From: Dioscorea cayenensis subsp. rotundata
Taxonomy: Eukaryota > Streptophyta > Magnoliopsida > Dioscoreales > Dioscoreaceae
DNA: 64,000 nucleotides
Direction: 5' to 3'
Assembly: GCF_009730915.1 (NCBI RefSeq)
Contig: NW_024087032.1
Span: forward strand, 1 to 64,000
Below the pieces are notes generated by a model. It did no database searches, was not told where the DNA came from, and saw only the letters and a list, made by a program, of their open reading frames with translations. The translations under genes and the position numbers were made by a program. Positions 13,620-24,013 of this stretch are shown piece after piece. Each line of letters opens with the position of its first letter. The first letter of the stretch is position 1.

Positions 13620-14065
13620 AGAAGATCAAACAGTTATTTCATGCAAGTCAAGTCAAAGTTCCCAACCCATCTAACGGTCAATGAGATCTCCTTTCTCTTT
13701 TTCATGCATTAAAACCATTTGGTTCTTATCAGATGAATACTTCAAAACGAGTAAAAAACACACACACACACACATCAAACAGTTAGTTCATGCAAGTCAA
13801 GTCAAGTTAAGTTTGCAACTTGTCCAACGGTCAATGACTACTCCTTTTCTCTTGCTCATGCATTAAAACCATTTGGTTCTTATCAGATGAATAAGTTAAA
13901 ACGACGCGTAAACACAAACACATCAAACAGTTAGTTCATGCTGGTCAAGTCAAGTAAAGTTCGCAACTTGTCTAACGGTGTACTCCTTTTGTCTTGCTCA
14001 TGCATTAAAACCATTAATTTGGTTCTTTTCCAGATGAATAAGCTCACACGAGTACTAAACACACA
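13620..14065. repeat. Three-copy tandem repeat, about 147-bp unit, upstream of DUF1677 copy A
   Basis: Units start near 13627, 13778 and 13924. Each holds tcaaacagttagttcatgca, a following caagtcaagt, gcatgcattaaaaccatttg-like text and tcagatgaata. A short (AC)n run separates units. The matching site in copy B (52488-52770) has only two units, so array length changed after the duplication. Confidence 0.85.
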
Positions 14066-14141
14066 CAATAAACTCTACTCGATCTTAACTTTTAAAAATA
14101 AATTTAATCCATGTTTTATACCATTAGAAATTTATCATTTA

Positions 14142-14612
14142 GGGCTTGTTTGGTTGCAAAATAAAAAAAATATGGCATGATTTTATTATGTAGGAATTGT
14201 AAGTGATTATTACAGAAATTGTGGTATATTTTATTCAGAATGAGTGTTCGGTTAACAAAAAAAAAAATTATGGAGACTGATTGATGGGTGACCGGACCAC
14301 TGGTGGACCTTCGGTGTGTCATCGGAGGCCAACCAGCTAGTGGCCGGACCATCAATGGATCTGTGGCTTGGAGCCAGAGGTCAGCCAGACCACTGGTGGA
14401 CCTCCGGCATGTCACCAGAGACCGCCCAGCCGGTGGCTAGACCACTGGTTGATGGAGGCCGGCCAGACCACTGGTGGATCGATGGTCGGTGGTTAGATCG
14501 AAAAAGAGACTTTCACAATGAAAAAACATTTCTCTTAATAGAATATTTTTTATGCCATAATACCTATATTATGCCATAATTTTATATTTTAAAATAAGTA
14601 CCAAAACAACCA
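14142..14612. mobile_element. MITE-like insertion with a GC-rich core, copy A only
   Basis: Copy B lacks this segment, so it is an insertion or a loss in B. The left end is gggcttgtttggttgcaaaa and the right end, near 14601, reads ccaaaacaacc, roughly its inverse. The middle (about 14285-14490) is unusually GC-rich and repeats the self-complementary word CCACTGGTGG within gaccactggtggacc-type units. The ends are approximate. The open frames on both strands here are products of the repeat, not genes. Confidence 0.55.
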
Positions 14613-14949
14613 ATATGACATAATTTTCAGAAAATATTAAATTATAGTATATTGTACAGATTATACCATAATTTTGGACAAATCACCTTTTTTGTTTCTT
14701 TTGTTTTATTTATTTATTTATTTATTTATTTTGGATAAATCACCCTACATATTTTTTATTATTTCAGCTCAATTATACATTGGAAGGAAATCAAACTCTC
14801 AACTTCTTACATGAGTTAACTGTTTTACTGTTCAGCTATTGCGGTAATGACAACTTATAAATTTTCTAAAATTAACTTATATAAAAGAAAAACCTTTTGA
14901 TATAGACTCAAGTATATATATATAAGTCTAAAATTAACTTATACACTAA

Positions 14950-15837
14950 GGGGCTGTTTGATTACCTGCAACTAGCTGTAAGTAAGCAGTAATGTAGTCG
15001 ATTTTTTACATGTAAAAATCTTTGTTTGGTTTCTTTGTGAAATCGGTTTTACGTATAACAGATTTTTGCGATTTTAGTGTCTTTTCTCTGCATTTCAACT
15101 TTCTGACGAAAAATTTTTTCACTGTAAGTTGAAATGCAAAGAAAACATTTGATCTAAAATCACCATTCTTCACTCTCCAAATTATGTATTAAAAGAAAAT
15201 GAAAAACTTACATGTAATCAATTGTTAATATAATTAAACTTATACTTATTTATATTTTATTAAATTTATTTTTTTATTTAAAATATACCAATTTGTATTT
15301 AATTTTAATTAAAAAAATATTTTTTTATATAAAATTAAAGAATTTTATATATTTTTAATTTAATAAAATTATTATTAAGTTAATTAATTAATTAATTTAC
15401 ATTAGTGTTAAGAGTAGATGGGGAGAGTTAAATTAATTATTTAGAGTTAGTATTTAATTATTTAAGTTTCTTATTATTATTTGGCTTAGTTATTTGAGTT
15501 TCTGATTATTATTTTTAAATGTAATAAATACTTTATTAAATCATTTAATTTAATTTAAAAATTAAATTAGATTAAATTAAATTAATTATTTTAGTTTAAA
15601 TTATTTTTTTAAAATGCATTAAATAATTAATAATAATACAGTATATTGGGGGTAATCTCACCCCTCTACTTACATGGTGACCATATCTTCTAACTTACAT
15701 CAAACCAAACAAATTAAAAGTAATGCAGCATTTTCAGTTACAACAAACCAAACAGCAGTGATATAAATAGAAATGCAACATTTTCACTTACATTATAATT
15801 TCACTTACATGTAATTTCACTTACAGACAACCAAACA
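14950..15837. mobile_element. PIF/Harbinger-type MITE (TAA target duplication)
   Basis: Starts ggggctgtttgattacctgc and ends ttacagacaaccaaaca, flanked on both sides by TAA (14947-14949 and 15838-15840). The ends and the subterminal words (tttcacttacat, ggggtaatctcacccctcta, acatcaaaccaaac) match, in inverse orientation, the ends of the Harbinger element at 37383-42566. It is therefore probably a non-autonomous relative. The interior is almost pure A/T and non-coding. Confidence 0.75.
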
Positions 15838-17283
15838 TAAATTGGAATTAGGATCTTATACTACCAAGGACTCAAAAATTTCGCCGGACTACACGTGGGC
15901 AAGATCAGTCCCAAAATGTGAACCAACTTTTTTGATTTTGATTGTTTATTTGCCACAAAATGGTAATATACTAAGTCTTTATTTGCTATTCCTATTTATT
16001 TTATTTTATATTATATTGTTTAAAATTTTATGAGAGGCAGAAGCAATATATATATTGACAAAATAGATAGCTATAGCATTCTACATTGTCACCGAACAAT
16101 GAACATCATAGCCCATAAAGAACTTATCAAGGTTATACGCAATTTTTTTAAATATTATTTGCACACTCACCTTGTGCCCGCAGAGATTCAATCCTCATCA
16201 CCCGAATCAAAGAAATTTTGGTATTAATAGGCTATAAAACTATTGGTGCAATAAATATTTTCACTTCTCTAAAACTACCATCATAAATAGTTCACCTCTA
16301 TGCTTCCACTTCAACACAAAAAAACATGTACTCGTAACTACAAATACATAGATAATCAAATAAGTTTTTCATCTTAATCATAATCCAACTTTTTTTATTT
16401 TTTTCTTTCTTTTTACAAATGCAACAAGCATAATTAGTCTGGAGTGGGCATATAGACGAGAATTGATTGTCCCGGCCAAACACCCTCGCCCAACGACACA
16501 TATTTAGACTACAAACCCAAATCTACAACCAAAAATCTGTTGCCACTACTACATGTAAAAGAATTTAAACCCAAATCACTTAAAAAATTCCACATCACAC
16601 TTTTCACAATTGAGCCAATACCATTGAACTAATGAATCCTTTTGGCATAATCCCACATCATTCCTTATATGGTTGAAACATCTATATTATTATATTTGAA
16701 ATTTGTTGAAAGAAAAATACAATTAAAATCGGTATTACTACAAGGGTATACACATATAAAATATTATATATATGTATGTATACACACAATATATACATAT
16801 AGATATATAGATATATATGAAATTTGTTACAAGGATATACACACACACAATATATACAAGGATAAGCAAGTAATATCAATATTTCATAGTGGTCTATATG
16901 TAACAAAACCCAGTGCCCTCTTAACTCCCAAAAGCTTGAAAAAACTCAGCATGTGACTGATCACAAGCCGCAATATCCAAAAAGAGCAAAATATTTATTC
17001 CATGCCTTCTTACAACTCACAAGCAACATGTTCTTCAAGGCTCTACTATCCCCTATTACATGCAAATATATCCATTATTGAAGCACATACACAACTAAAC
17101 CTAGGTGTCAATCCAAGGTTCCCTGCATCTCACTCCACTCATGTCTACTTGCCATTTGCAAAACCCTAACCACAAACCCTAACTAAACAAAAGTTGATCA
17201 TATTAATTGGAGATCCACAAGCACCCTATCCACAAATTAATCATCCTCTCAACTTTTATAATCCACTTGTCTTACTAATATTC

Positions 17284-17290
17284 TATAAAA
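17284..17290 (+). promoter_or_regulatory. TATA box of DUF1677 copy A
   Basis: TATAAAA lies 55 bases before the ATG at 17339, which predicts a very short 5' UTR of about 20-25 nt. The same box and context (tataaaagggtgggttttca) are preserved in copy B. Confidence 0.7.
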
Positions 17291-17338
17291 GGGTGGGTTT
17301 TCATGCAAAACCCTAGTTCATTAAACTTGCAAGTACAC

Positions 17339-17936
17339 ATGCAGTCCAAAATGATCAACCATGAAGAACAGCAAGTGCCACACAAGGTAAATGAAAACTC
17401 ACCATTGACACTTAATGGTTTGATTTTGAGCATAAGAAACTTACTTTATCTCTGCATGATCACTTGCATAGAATGATCAAGTCCTTAGAAGAGCCTGCTC
17501 TGATGTTGTTACTGAGGCTGGTAAGCTCATCAATGGCTTTGACATCAGCTTAAGCTTGAAGATTAACAACAATGAAGTTGAAATGGTGGAGTGTGAGTGT
17601 TGTGGATTGTGCGAGGAATGTACTCCTACTTACATAATGAGTATTAAGGACTCCTTTGGTGGGAAATGGATCTGCGGGCTGTGCTCGGAAGCTGTGAAAG
17701 AGAAGATGAAGCGAAACCTGGGTCTTGCCATTGATGGAGCACTGGAGAATCACGGTGCTTTCTGCAAGCAGTTCAATCAGACCATTAGGATCAACCCTAA
17801 GCTCTCACTTGCTGGTGCAATGAGGGATATTGCAAGGAGGAGCTATCAGAATAGGAACTCTACTAAGGATTTTTGTGAGTCTAAGATTGCCAGAACTATG
17901 AGTTGTGTCAAGGTCCGGAGATCATCTTTCCAATAA
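17339..17936 (+). CDS. DUF1677 family protein, copy A, 2 exons, 170 aa
   Basis: Exons 17339-17386 and 17472-17936, GT-AG intron, phase 0, stop TAA. The protein starts MQSKMINHEEQQ and has the cysteine-rich core of the plant DUF1677 family: VECECCGLCEECTPTYI (Cys 57, 59, 60, 63, 66) and WICGLCSEAVKEKMKR (Cys 84, 87), which looks like a zinc-binding module, though that is inference. No biochemical role is known for the family. The first ATG follows the TATA box closely and both exons join without a stop. Compared with copy B (54456-55067) it has about a dozen base differences, one extra C-terminal Gln, and lacks six residues near the C-terminus. The frame is intact, so it may be expressed. Confidence 0.85.
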
Positions 17937-18262
17937 TATATATATATATATATATATGGCAAAATTTGACACCTATTTTACAACAGCAGCAGTCAGCTTT
18001 TAACTGAAAAAAAAGTCAGATGGTAAGAAAGAAGTATATGATATGCCAATATCAACATTATTGATAACTCATAAACAGAAAAAGAACTTTATAATTAAAT
18101 GCGCGGCCATTGTGCACACTTGATGCCCTTCTGGATCAGCCTGGTTTTCAATTCTACCTCATCCTTGAACCTGAATCCACAAGCAGTAGAAATTCAACAA
18201 TTAAAAGTTTAAAAATTACAAGATGCACAAATGATTATTCTACCTTGATGAGCAGATCGAGG

Positions 18263-20423
18263 TTAAGATTTTAAATATTCTTCCCAGCTTTCACGCTCAA
18301 GTTTCTCTGCTTTTGTAAGTACAGTCTCTTTCATGTCTTCTTGGTATTTTACAACTCTATATATTATATGACATTAGATTAGAAGGTGTTGAAAATCATC
18401 TGTTTGACCATAATTACAAGACTAACAATACCTGTACCATAACTTAGCATCTCCATTTGCCAAAATCCTAACTGCTAACAAGGCTGCATTGGCTGAATTA
18501 CCAATTGCAACGGTGGCCACTGGGATTCCTTTCGGCATCCATGATTTCAAATGAAAAATCAATTGGTTTTCAGTTTTCTCACACATTCAAGGTGTCAGGT
18601 GACGTATTAGCCAAAAGAAATCTAAACATGATTAGGTCACAAACATCTTACAAGTTTGTTACATTGTTAATTCTTGCCAGAATTCTTCATATGTTTGAGT
18701 CTTCAATACTTCATGAAAAGATTTTACATATGATTACTACTTATATATGCATGTGGGGGATCTCATTCAATATAAATCTTCTCTTTCCTTTACGGTGTTA
18801 ATGGAGGTAATATCTATGGTAATACTTATTGTGCTTAAAACCTTCAACCCAGGCTAACATGGAATCCTCGATCGTATTATTTTAATTTTCTTTTGGCATC
18901 CTTGTTTTTGCAAAAAAGCTATGATTAATCTATAATGGAAAGAGAAACATGTCAGATACACTTGCCTTATACTTAAGTAGCACTAGCCTTTCAGTATGAA
19001 GTTCTAAACCAACATTACTCAGAACCACCAAGGGCCATCAGAATTTTATATCCCTTGAAAGGAAGAAGCTTAAGTATGACTTGAACTGAAAGAACTTAAA
19101 ATGACTGCAAACCCTTACCCACATATTCATTTCTTCCATTCTATACAAGGCAAGTAAAGGAATGCAATAAATGTAACAGAAAGTAAAGAAAAAAAAATTG
19201 CTTAGCTTACCTCGACAATGGATAAGAGGGAATCAACTCCATCCAGTGAAGCAGTTCTAATGGGGATGCCAATTACAGGCAAAGATGTCAATGAGGCCAC
19301 CAAACCTTAATAATAATAATACAATATCAATTGGTAAAACAACAGAACTATTGCAACCTTTAACTACTTCATATAATCTAGCAAAATTAACCTGGTAAAT
19401 GTGCTGCACCACCAGTACCAGCAATGATGACATGAATTCCCTTGTTCTTTGCAGATGAAGCAAAAGAGTACATCCTATCAGGGGTCCGGTGTGCCGAAAC
19501 AATAATTACCTGTAAATTTTTTTATACATACAGACACTGTGTTAAATAAGATGTCTAATGATAATTCAAAATTTTCCACAAATGTTATCTCCAAACCATA
19601 GCTCAACCTCAAATGGCACATCAAAGTTCTTCAGGACCACAGCTGCATCCTTCATTATAGGAAGGTCTGAATCAGAGCCCATGATTATGGCAACTTGAGG
19701 AATGACTGCAGACACACAAGATTGACATTATCAACTTAATATGATTTGGTCAGAAGTACTGTTCTGCACATGTTGTTCATTATTAACATAAGAGAAGGGA
19801 AGGCCATGTAGCCATGAAGAACAATCCTGTAAAGAGTAAACTCAGGAATCCAAATAAATTTCATTACATGGCAAAAAGTTTGCATGTATCACAATGGGGA
19901 TATCAGAGTAAATTGTCTCTCCTAACCTTGACCATTAAGACTAGGTTACCGGTTAATTAATCAAGGACAAATGCAATTGTTTTACATGAAAAAAGAAAAA
20001 GAAAAGAAAAGAACAAGGACATAATGACAGAAAATGAAAATTTCAGCTGAACAAATCACAATAAGGTCTACAACTAAAATGCATGTATTAGAATGAGCAT
20101 TATGATAACCAGCCTAATGTTGAATGTCAACAATTATTCCTTACAGGACACACGAATAAAGATGATACCAAGATATAAAATCAATGTGATTAAAAGGATG
20201 CATCAAGCGTTCTCCCCAATGAAAAGATGAAAGGAAAAATTTCTCAAAACATCATATGAGGCATAAGGAAAAGGAATATATTATATTTCAGAATTGAAAT
20301 ATGATATAAGACCTGCAGTTTGGCTCTGATCATTGTTCTGTATGGAGTTTACGCGTGATTTCACAATGTTCATGGAAGATCCTGTGATTGTTATATGGCC
20401 CATCTTTCGTAGCTTCCACATAT
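18263..20423 (-). pseudogene. Truncated AIR carboxylase fragment: exons 11-16 only, PurE part
   Basis: Six blocks match the 3' exons of the full gene at 55387-61212: 20313-20423, 19608-19705, 19392-19509, 19211-19305, 18431-18537 (approximate) and 18263-18356. They encode most of a PurE domain, including [14 protein letters not shown] and SAHRTP. Everything upstream (transit peptide, PurK/ATP-grasp part, exons 1-10) is absent because the duplication breaks off at 20438. The splice acceptor of exon 15 is GG instead of AG (tcatGGatgcc here, tcatAGatgcc in copy B). The normally invariant [11 protein letters not shown] loop reads [11 protein letters not shown], and Gln at the end of exon 14 is Glu. 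No start codon or promoter is evident. I call it a pseudogene, although no in-frame stop was seen in the exons I read. Confidence 0.85.
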
Positions 20424-20654
20424 CTGAGCATTATTACATATAAGCTGCTACAACAATTAGAGTCATCACATTACTGCTGTATCTTCAATCCATTTCCATT
20501 AATAAAAATTCTGCCACAGATTGTTGAATGTTGATACAGCAAAACCATGCCAAAGAATACAATATGTTGCTGTCTTTTACAGCTGAAAAAGCACAATAAA
20601 TAACAGCTCTGAAACTGGATAGAAGTAGCCGTGGGAAAGTCTGTTATGGATAGA

Positions 20655-23600
20655 CTATCTGATCTTCTTCAGAGTCTTGACTTTTTCAAAATCCAGAGCG
20701 ATGTAGTTCTTCTCTATCTCCCATGCCAAGTGAGACATGGAGTTGAACGATGATTTCACACCCTTCTCATCTGTGACTTCACTAGGAAATGGGATGCGGA
20801 CTGCAAACACACTGTCGCCAGAATATACATACAAGTCAAAGCCTAGCCGGTCAACCCATATCATCTTTGTGTCTCTAACCTGCCATGTGGAGATTATGCA
20901 TCATTTTTGCAAACGGTTTCAGGATCAATCACAGAGTGAAAAATATCATGAAAGATGGCCCATATAAATGTGCAACTTAGTTTACTTATGCTTGTCTAAA
21001 TATGAGCTTGTTCTTTGAACATGTTCCCTATTGGCAAACATAATCGAAGGATATTTTGTGAAACTATCAGTAATTATTGTTGTTTCCAGGCTCTTGCTAA
21101 TAAAAGCTGCAAGACTCTGAGAAAATACTCTCCAATCACATATCATCCTGCACAATGGCAAAGCTTTAGAAATAGATAGACGTATTAACTGATGCAAACC
21201 TGAAATTCTGTGTCCACATAAATGTTGCACAATCGGCGGACTTCTTCAGAATGTACAGAGTTCATTTCATTGACGATCTTTGCAGCAAAGTTCCTAAGTG
21301 GATCAGGTTCAGCATTTATATATTCCAATGAGTTTACCCAGAGGCCACCCTGGAAAAAGAAGGCCCATAACAGTTTTTAGGAATATCTGGGTTGTTCACA
21401 AATTAAGTAAACATTCCCGCTGACAATCTACTGAAAATTTAGCTTATCAGAAGAAGTAACAAGCACAAATAAATCATTGAACTCTCAATACGATGGATGA
21501 CAAATTTATGTAAGTGTATATGAGCAGATTTTGATTAATAAAACTTCCAATGGTACTTAAAAATTAGAAATATCGAACTACATCAGCGTGTCTTGATTAT
21601 GTTTGTTCTAATTTTTAAATAAGTAATGATTTAATTAGTAAGTAGCATAAATACACATAACCGAAGTCGATTACAACCAGAAAGGCAAAAAGGGGAAATG
21701 CTTGAAGCTGTGAGCAAAGAAACAAAGTACAAGAAAATAAATTCAAATGTGCTCCTAACACATGGTAGCAAGAGCAGAAAAGTTAATATTGAATTCACCA
21801 TGTAATGATTCTACATCAAACATTAGCTATACTTAATTCACTGTGTTTGGATTTCTACATCAAAAATTAGCTACACTAGTATGAAAAAAATATACTTGGT
21901 GAAGATTTTATCTGGGCCTGGTAGCTTCAGGATGCAGTTTCACCAACTTTCTTGAGCATTTTATATACATATATATAAATTTTTTATTTCCCATGTTATG
22001 CAGTTCAATACCAAATTTAAAATTCTTACTGCACTTGCTCATCATACTTAAAACACATAATGAGCAATTGGATATTGTCTGAATTTCCTCAAAAAAAGAG
22101 TATGGGACCAATTCAATTACTATTGAGAAAACCAAAATATCCTTTCATTCCAAGCATACCTCATTGAAATTTTCCACCTGAAGGACACGTTCAACTGAAA
22201 TCACATACAAAAAGTCCTTATCCACTTCTTCACCAAACTTTCTTTCCCATTTCGTGCAAAGCCTCTGCAGGAAAATCCTGTTTAATCTCTCAAGATGCTA
22301 AAATGCAAACTGAAGAAAATATTCTGAACATTACTATAAAGTTAAGCAACATGAAAAAGAACCCACTTTATGTCGAATGACAAACATTTTCGAGTACCAA
22401 ATCCTTAGTGACTTGTTGACTTCTCTAAAACCACCAAGGGCATTACCTTCAAGAGCGATTCATCCTCAGTTTTGTTTAAGCTCCCCAAAATAGTGCATTG
22501 TGGGGTGCGCAAACCACTCTGCTCAAACTGTTGTTCGAAGTTGCACATAAACAAAATTATCAATTAGTGAAAACTAGAACAATCACTCAATGCTAAAGTT
22601 GAAACATGGCATAATAAAAGAAGCAACCAATGAATAAAAAGAAATCCTTCACCTCTCCAAATAACAAAACCAAATCACTGACAAGATATGTATTTCACCC
22701 ATGTTTCCAAAATTCAGAAAAATTGTCAAGCAATTAACTTTATGCAAACCACATAAGAATTCTCGGAAAGATGAGTAAAGAGAAATCCTTCACCTCTCCA
22801 AATAACAAAACAAAATCACTGATAAGAAATGTATTTCACCCTTAATTCCATAATTTAGAAAAAATTTCAAGCACTGCAAACCACATAAGAATTCTCAAAA
22901 AGATCCCCCACCCTTCCCTGCTTAAGGTGTTCATGTCTTGTTAAAGAAGGGGGTTCGAAGCTTAGCTTGTGCAACAGTGCAAGGTGAGGGCACATGTATT
23001 GTTGAGTTTGCTATTGCAAACTCCACGCATGTGCCCGCCCTGACATTTCCAGAATTCATTCAAAATCCTAACTTGAAGTATTCATACACTAGAGAACACA
23101 AAAATCTCTAAGTAATTAACCTAAAAAATCTTCCACCAAATTCTCACAATTTGGCAAACCATAATTACAAGCTCTATCTATCCGTCAGTGTCAGTAGACA
23201 GCATAAAAATCGCAACATTAGTATAAACTCATATAAAATTGCTCAAAAATGAAATCAAAATTCACAAATTTCTTAATTCGACATAGTAGGCATACAGAAA
23301 GAAAAAGAAAGGGTCAATCTACGACCCCCTAAAACTTGCCAACAAAATCAAAGCTTGAGAGTCATTACCCCAACATGAAAACTTGACTTTCCACAAGCCT
23401 GGAAGAACCTCTCGCTGTCATTCAAGCACAGAGCCGGCAGTCCCTGGGCGTCAACGACGAACCGAGCTCCAATACCGAGCGGCCACCCATCGTCAACCGT
23501 GGTTGACAGCGTTCCAACAGAGGCGAGTTCCATAATAGTCCTGGAGACCTCCGCAAGAGAAGGTTTCACATGGCGTTCTTGATCTTCTTTCAAAGGCGAA

Positions 23601-23785
23601 GGCGAAGGCGAAGGCGAAGGCGAAGGCTCGGTGGCTATACAGAGAGAACATCTAGTGAGATGCAGGGAAAATGAAGAAATTGTGGCAGAGTTTGGAAGTG
23701 GGAATTTGGGGATTGTGGGGAGAGGAAGGCGAGAGGCAGCAGCTGATAGTGACAAGGAAGTGGAAAGCATGGTCGCCGAGGACAT
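20655..23785 (-). CDS. Glutamyl-tRNA reductase-binding protein, chloroplastic, 5 exons, 325 aa
   Basis: Exons in transcript order: 23785-23369, 22527-22447, 22264-22160, 21349-21200, 20879-20655; all junctions are GT-AG and phase 0. The N-terminus is Ser- and Leu-rich like a plastid transit peptide and holds a (Ser-Pro)n tract from a GAAGGC-type hexanucleotide repeat. A split-barrel FMN-binding-like domain follows (EVSRTIMELASVGTLSTTV, GWPLGIGARFVVDAQGLPAL), then a DUF2470-like C-terminal part (EYINAEPDPLRNFAAKIVNE, VRRLCNIYVDTEFQ, MIWVDRLGFDLYV, VRIPFPSEVTDEKGVKSSF). This order matches the plant GluTR-binding protein (also called PGR7), which binds glutamyl-tRNA reductase and helps control 5-aminolevulinate supply for haem and chlorophyll. 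No damage is seen. The truncated AIR carboxylase exons begin 232 bases beyond its stop on the same strand. Confidence 0.9.
22641..22905. repeat. Two-copy tandem repeat, 141-bp unit, intron 1 of the GluTR-binding protein gene
   Basis: Copies start at 22641 and 22782 with gaaatccttcacctctccaa and both contain gtatttcaccc and caaaccacataagaattctc. The second copy has a few small deletions. Confidence 0.8.
22988..23036. repeat. Nested perfect inverted repeat (hairpin-forming), intron 1
   Basis: The outer arms GGGCACATG (22988-22996) and CATGTGCCC (23028-23036) enclose inner arms GAGTTTGC (23004-23011) and GCAAACTC (23016-23023) with a 4-base TATT loop. It is preceded by GGGGGTTCGAAGCTT, which resembles a pol III B box. 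It may be the end of a SINE-like element; there is no direct evidence of function. Confidence 0.6.
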
Positions 23786-23985
23786 TCAGACCTTAGACCT
23801 TGAGAAAGAGAGAGAGAGCGCGAGCGAAAGAAGAAAAGGGACCTTGAAGTTCTCGTTACTGTTATTTAGGGATGGGATGGGATGGAATGGAATGGGATTG
23901 GGCGCGCCAAAGCAACCGGGCTGGGAGGGTCAGTACTTGGAGGAAAAAGACCGAAGATTTCACATAATAGTACTTTTTACACATG

Positions 23986-24013
23986 ATCATTGAAGAGCTA
24001 GCTCTTCAATGAT
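23986..24013. repeat. Perfect 28-bp palindrome 5' of the GluTR-binding protein gene
   Basis: ATCATTGAAGAGCT followed directly by its exact reverse complement AGCTCTTCAATGAT. It lies 201 bases upstream of the start codon at 23785 (gene on -), next to an A-run. It may be a regulatory site, the relic of a fold-back element, or chance. Confidence 0.85.

Larger units (their letters stand above)
11919..20438. repeat. Segmental duplication, copy A (partner at 44152-57597)
   Basis: Colinear with copy B from the shared word ataaagtgatta (11919 and 44152) to ttattaca (20438 and 57597). Shared landmarks in order are the block at 11919-12389, a 147-bp tandem array, a complete DUF1677 gene and the last six exons of AIR carboxylase. 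Coding exons differ by only a few percent by eye. Copy A lacks the solo LTR and the large hAT element present in copy B, but has its own three small insertions. The right break falls inside the intron upstream of AIR carboxylase exon 11, so the gene is truncated here. Between 15838 and 17338 lies the upstream region of the DUF1677 gene; I see only AT-rich DNA there, with an (AT)/(TATG) microsatellite at about 16755-16850. Confidence 0.9.

Noticed and set aside
14116-14579. Overlapping 87- and 99-aa open frames
   Set aside because: Both are read through the CCACTGGTGG repeat core of a MITE-like insertion.
18263-20423. Copy A PurE exons as a functional stand-alone PurE gene
   Set aside because: There is no first exon, start codon or transit peptide, the exon-15 acceptor is lost, and a conserved glycine-rich loop residue is changed.
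22949-22963. tRNA gene suggested by a GGTTCGAA box
   Set aside because: No acceptor stem, D-arm or anticodon arm can be laid out around it.
23631-23993. Open frame of 120 aa on the + strand
   Set aside because: It is antisense to exon 1 of the well-supported GluTR-binding protein gene; the Gly/Glu-rich translation is a shadow.
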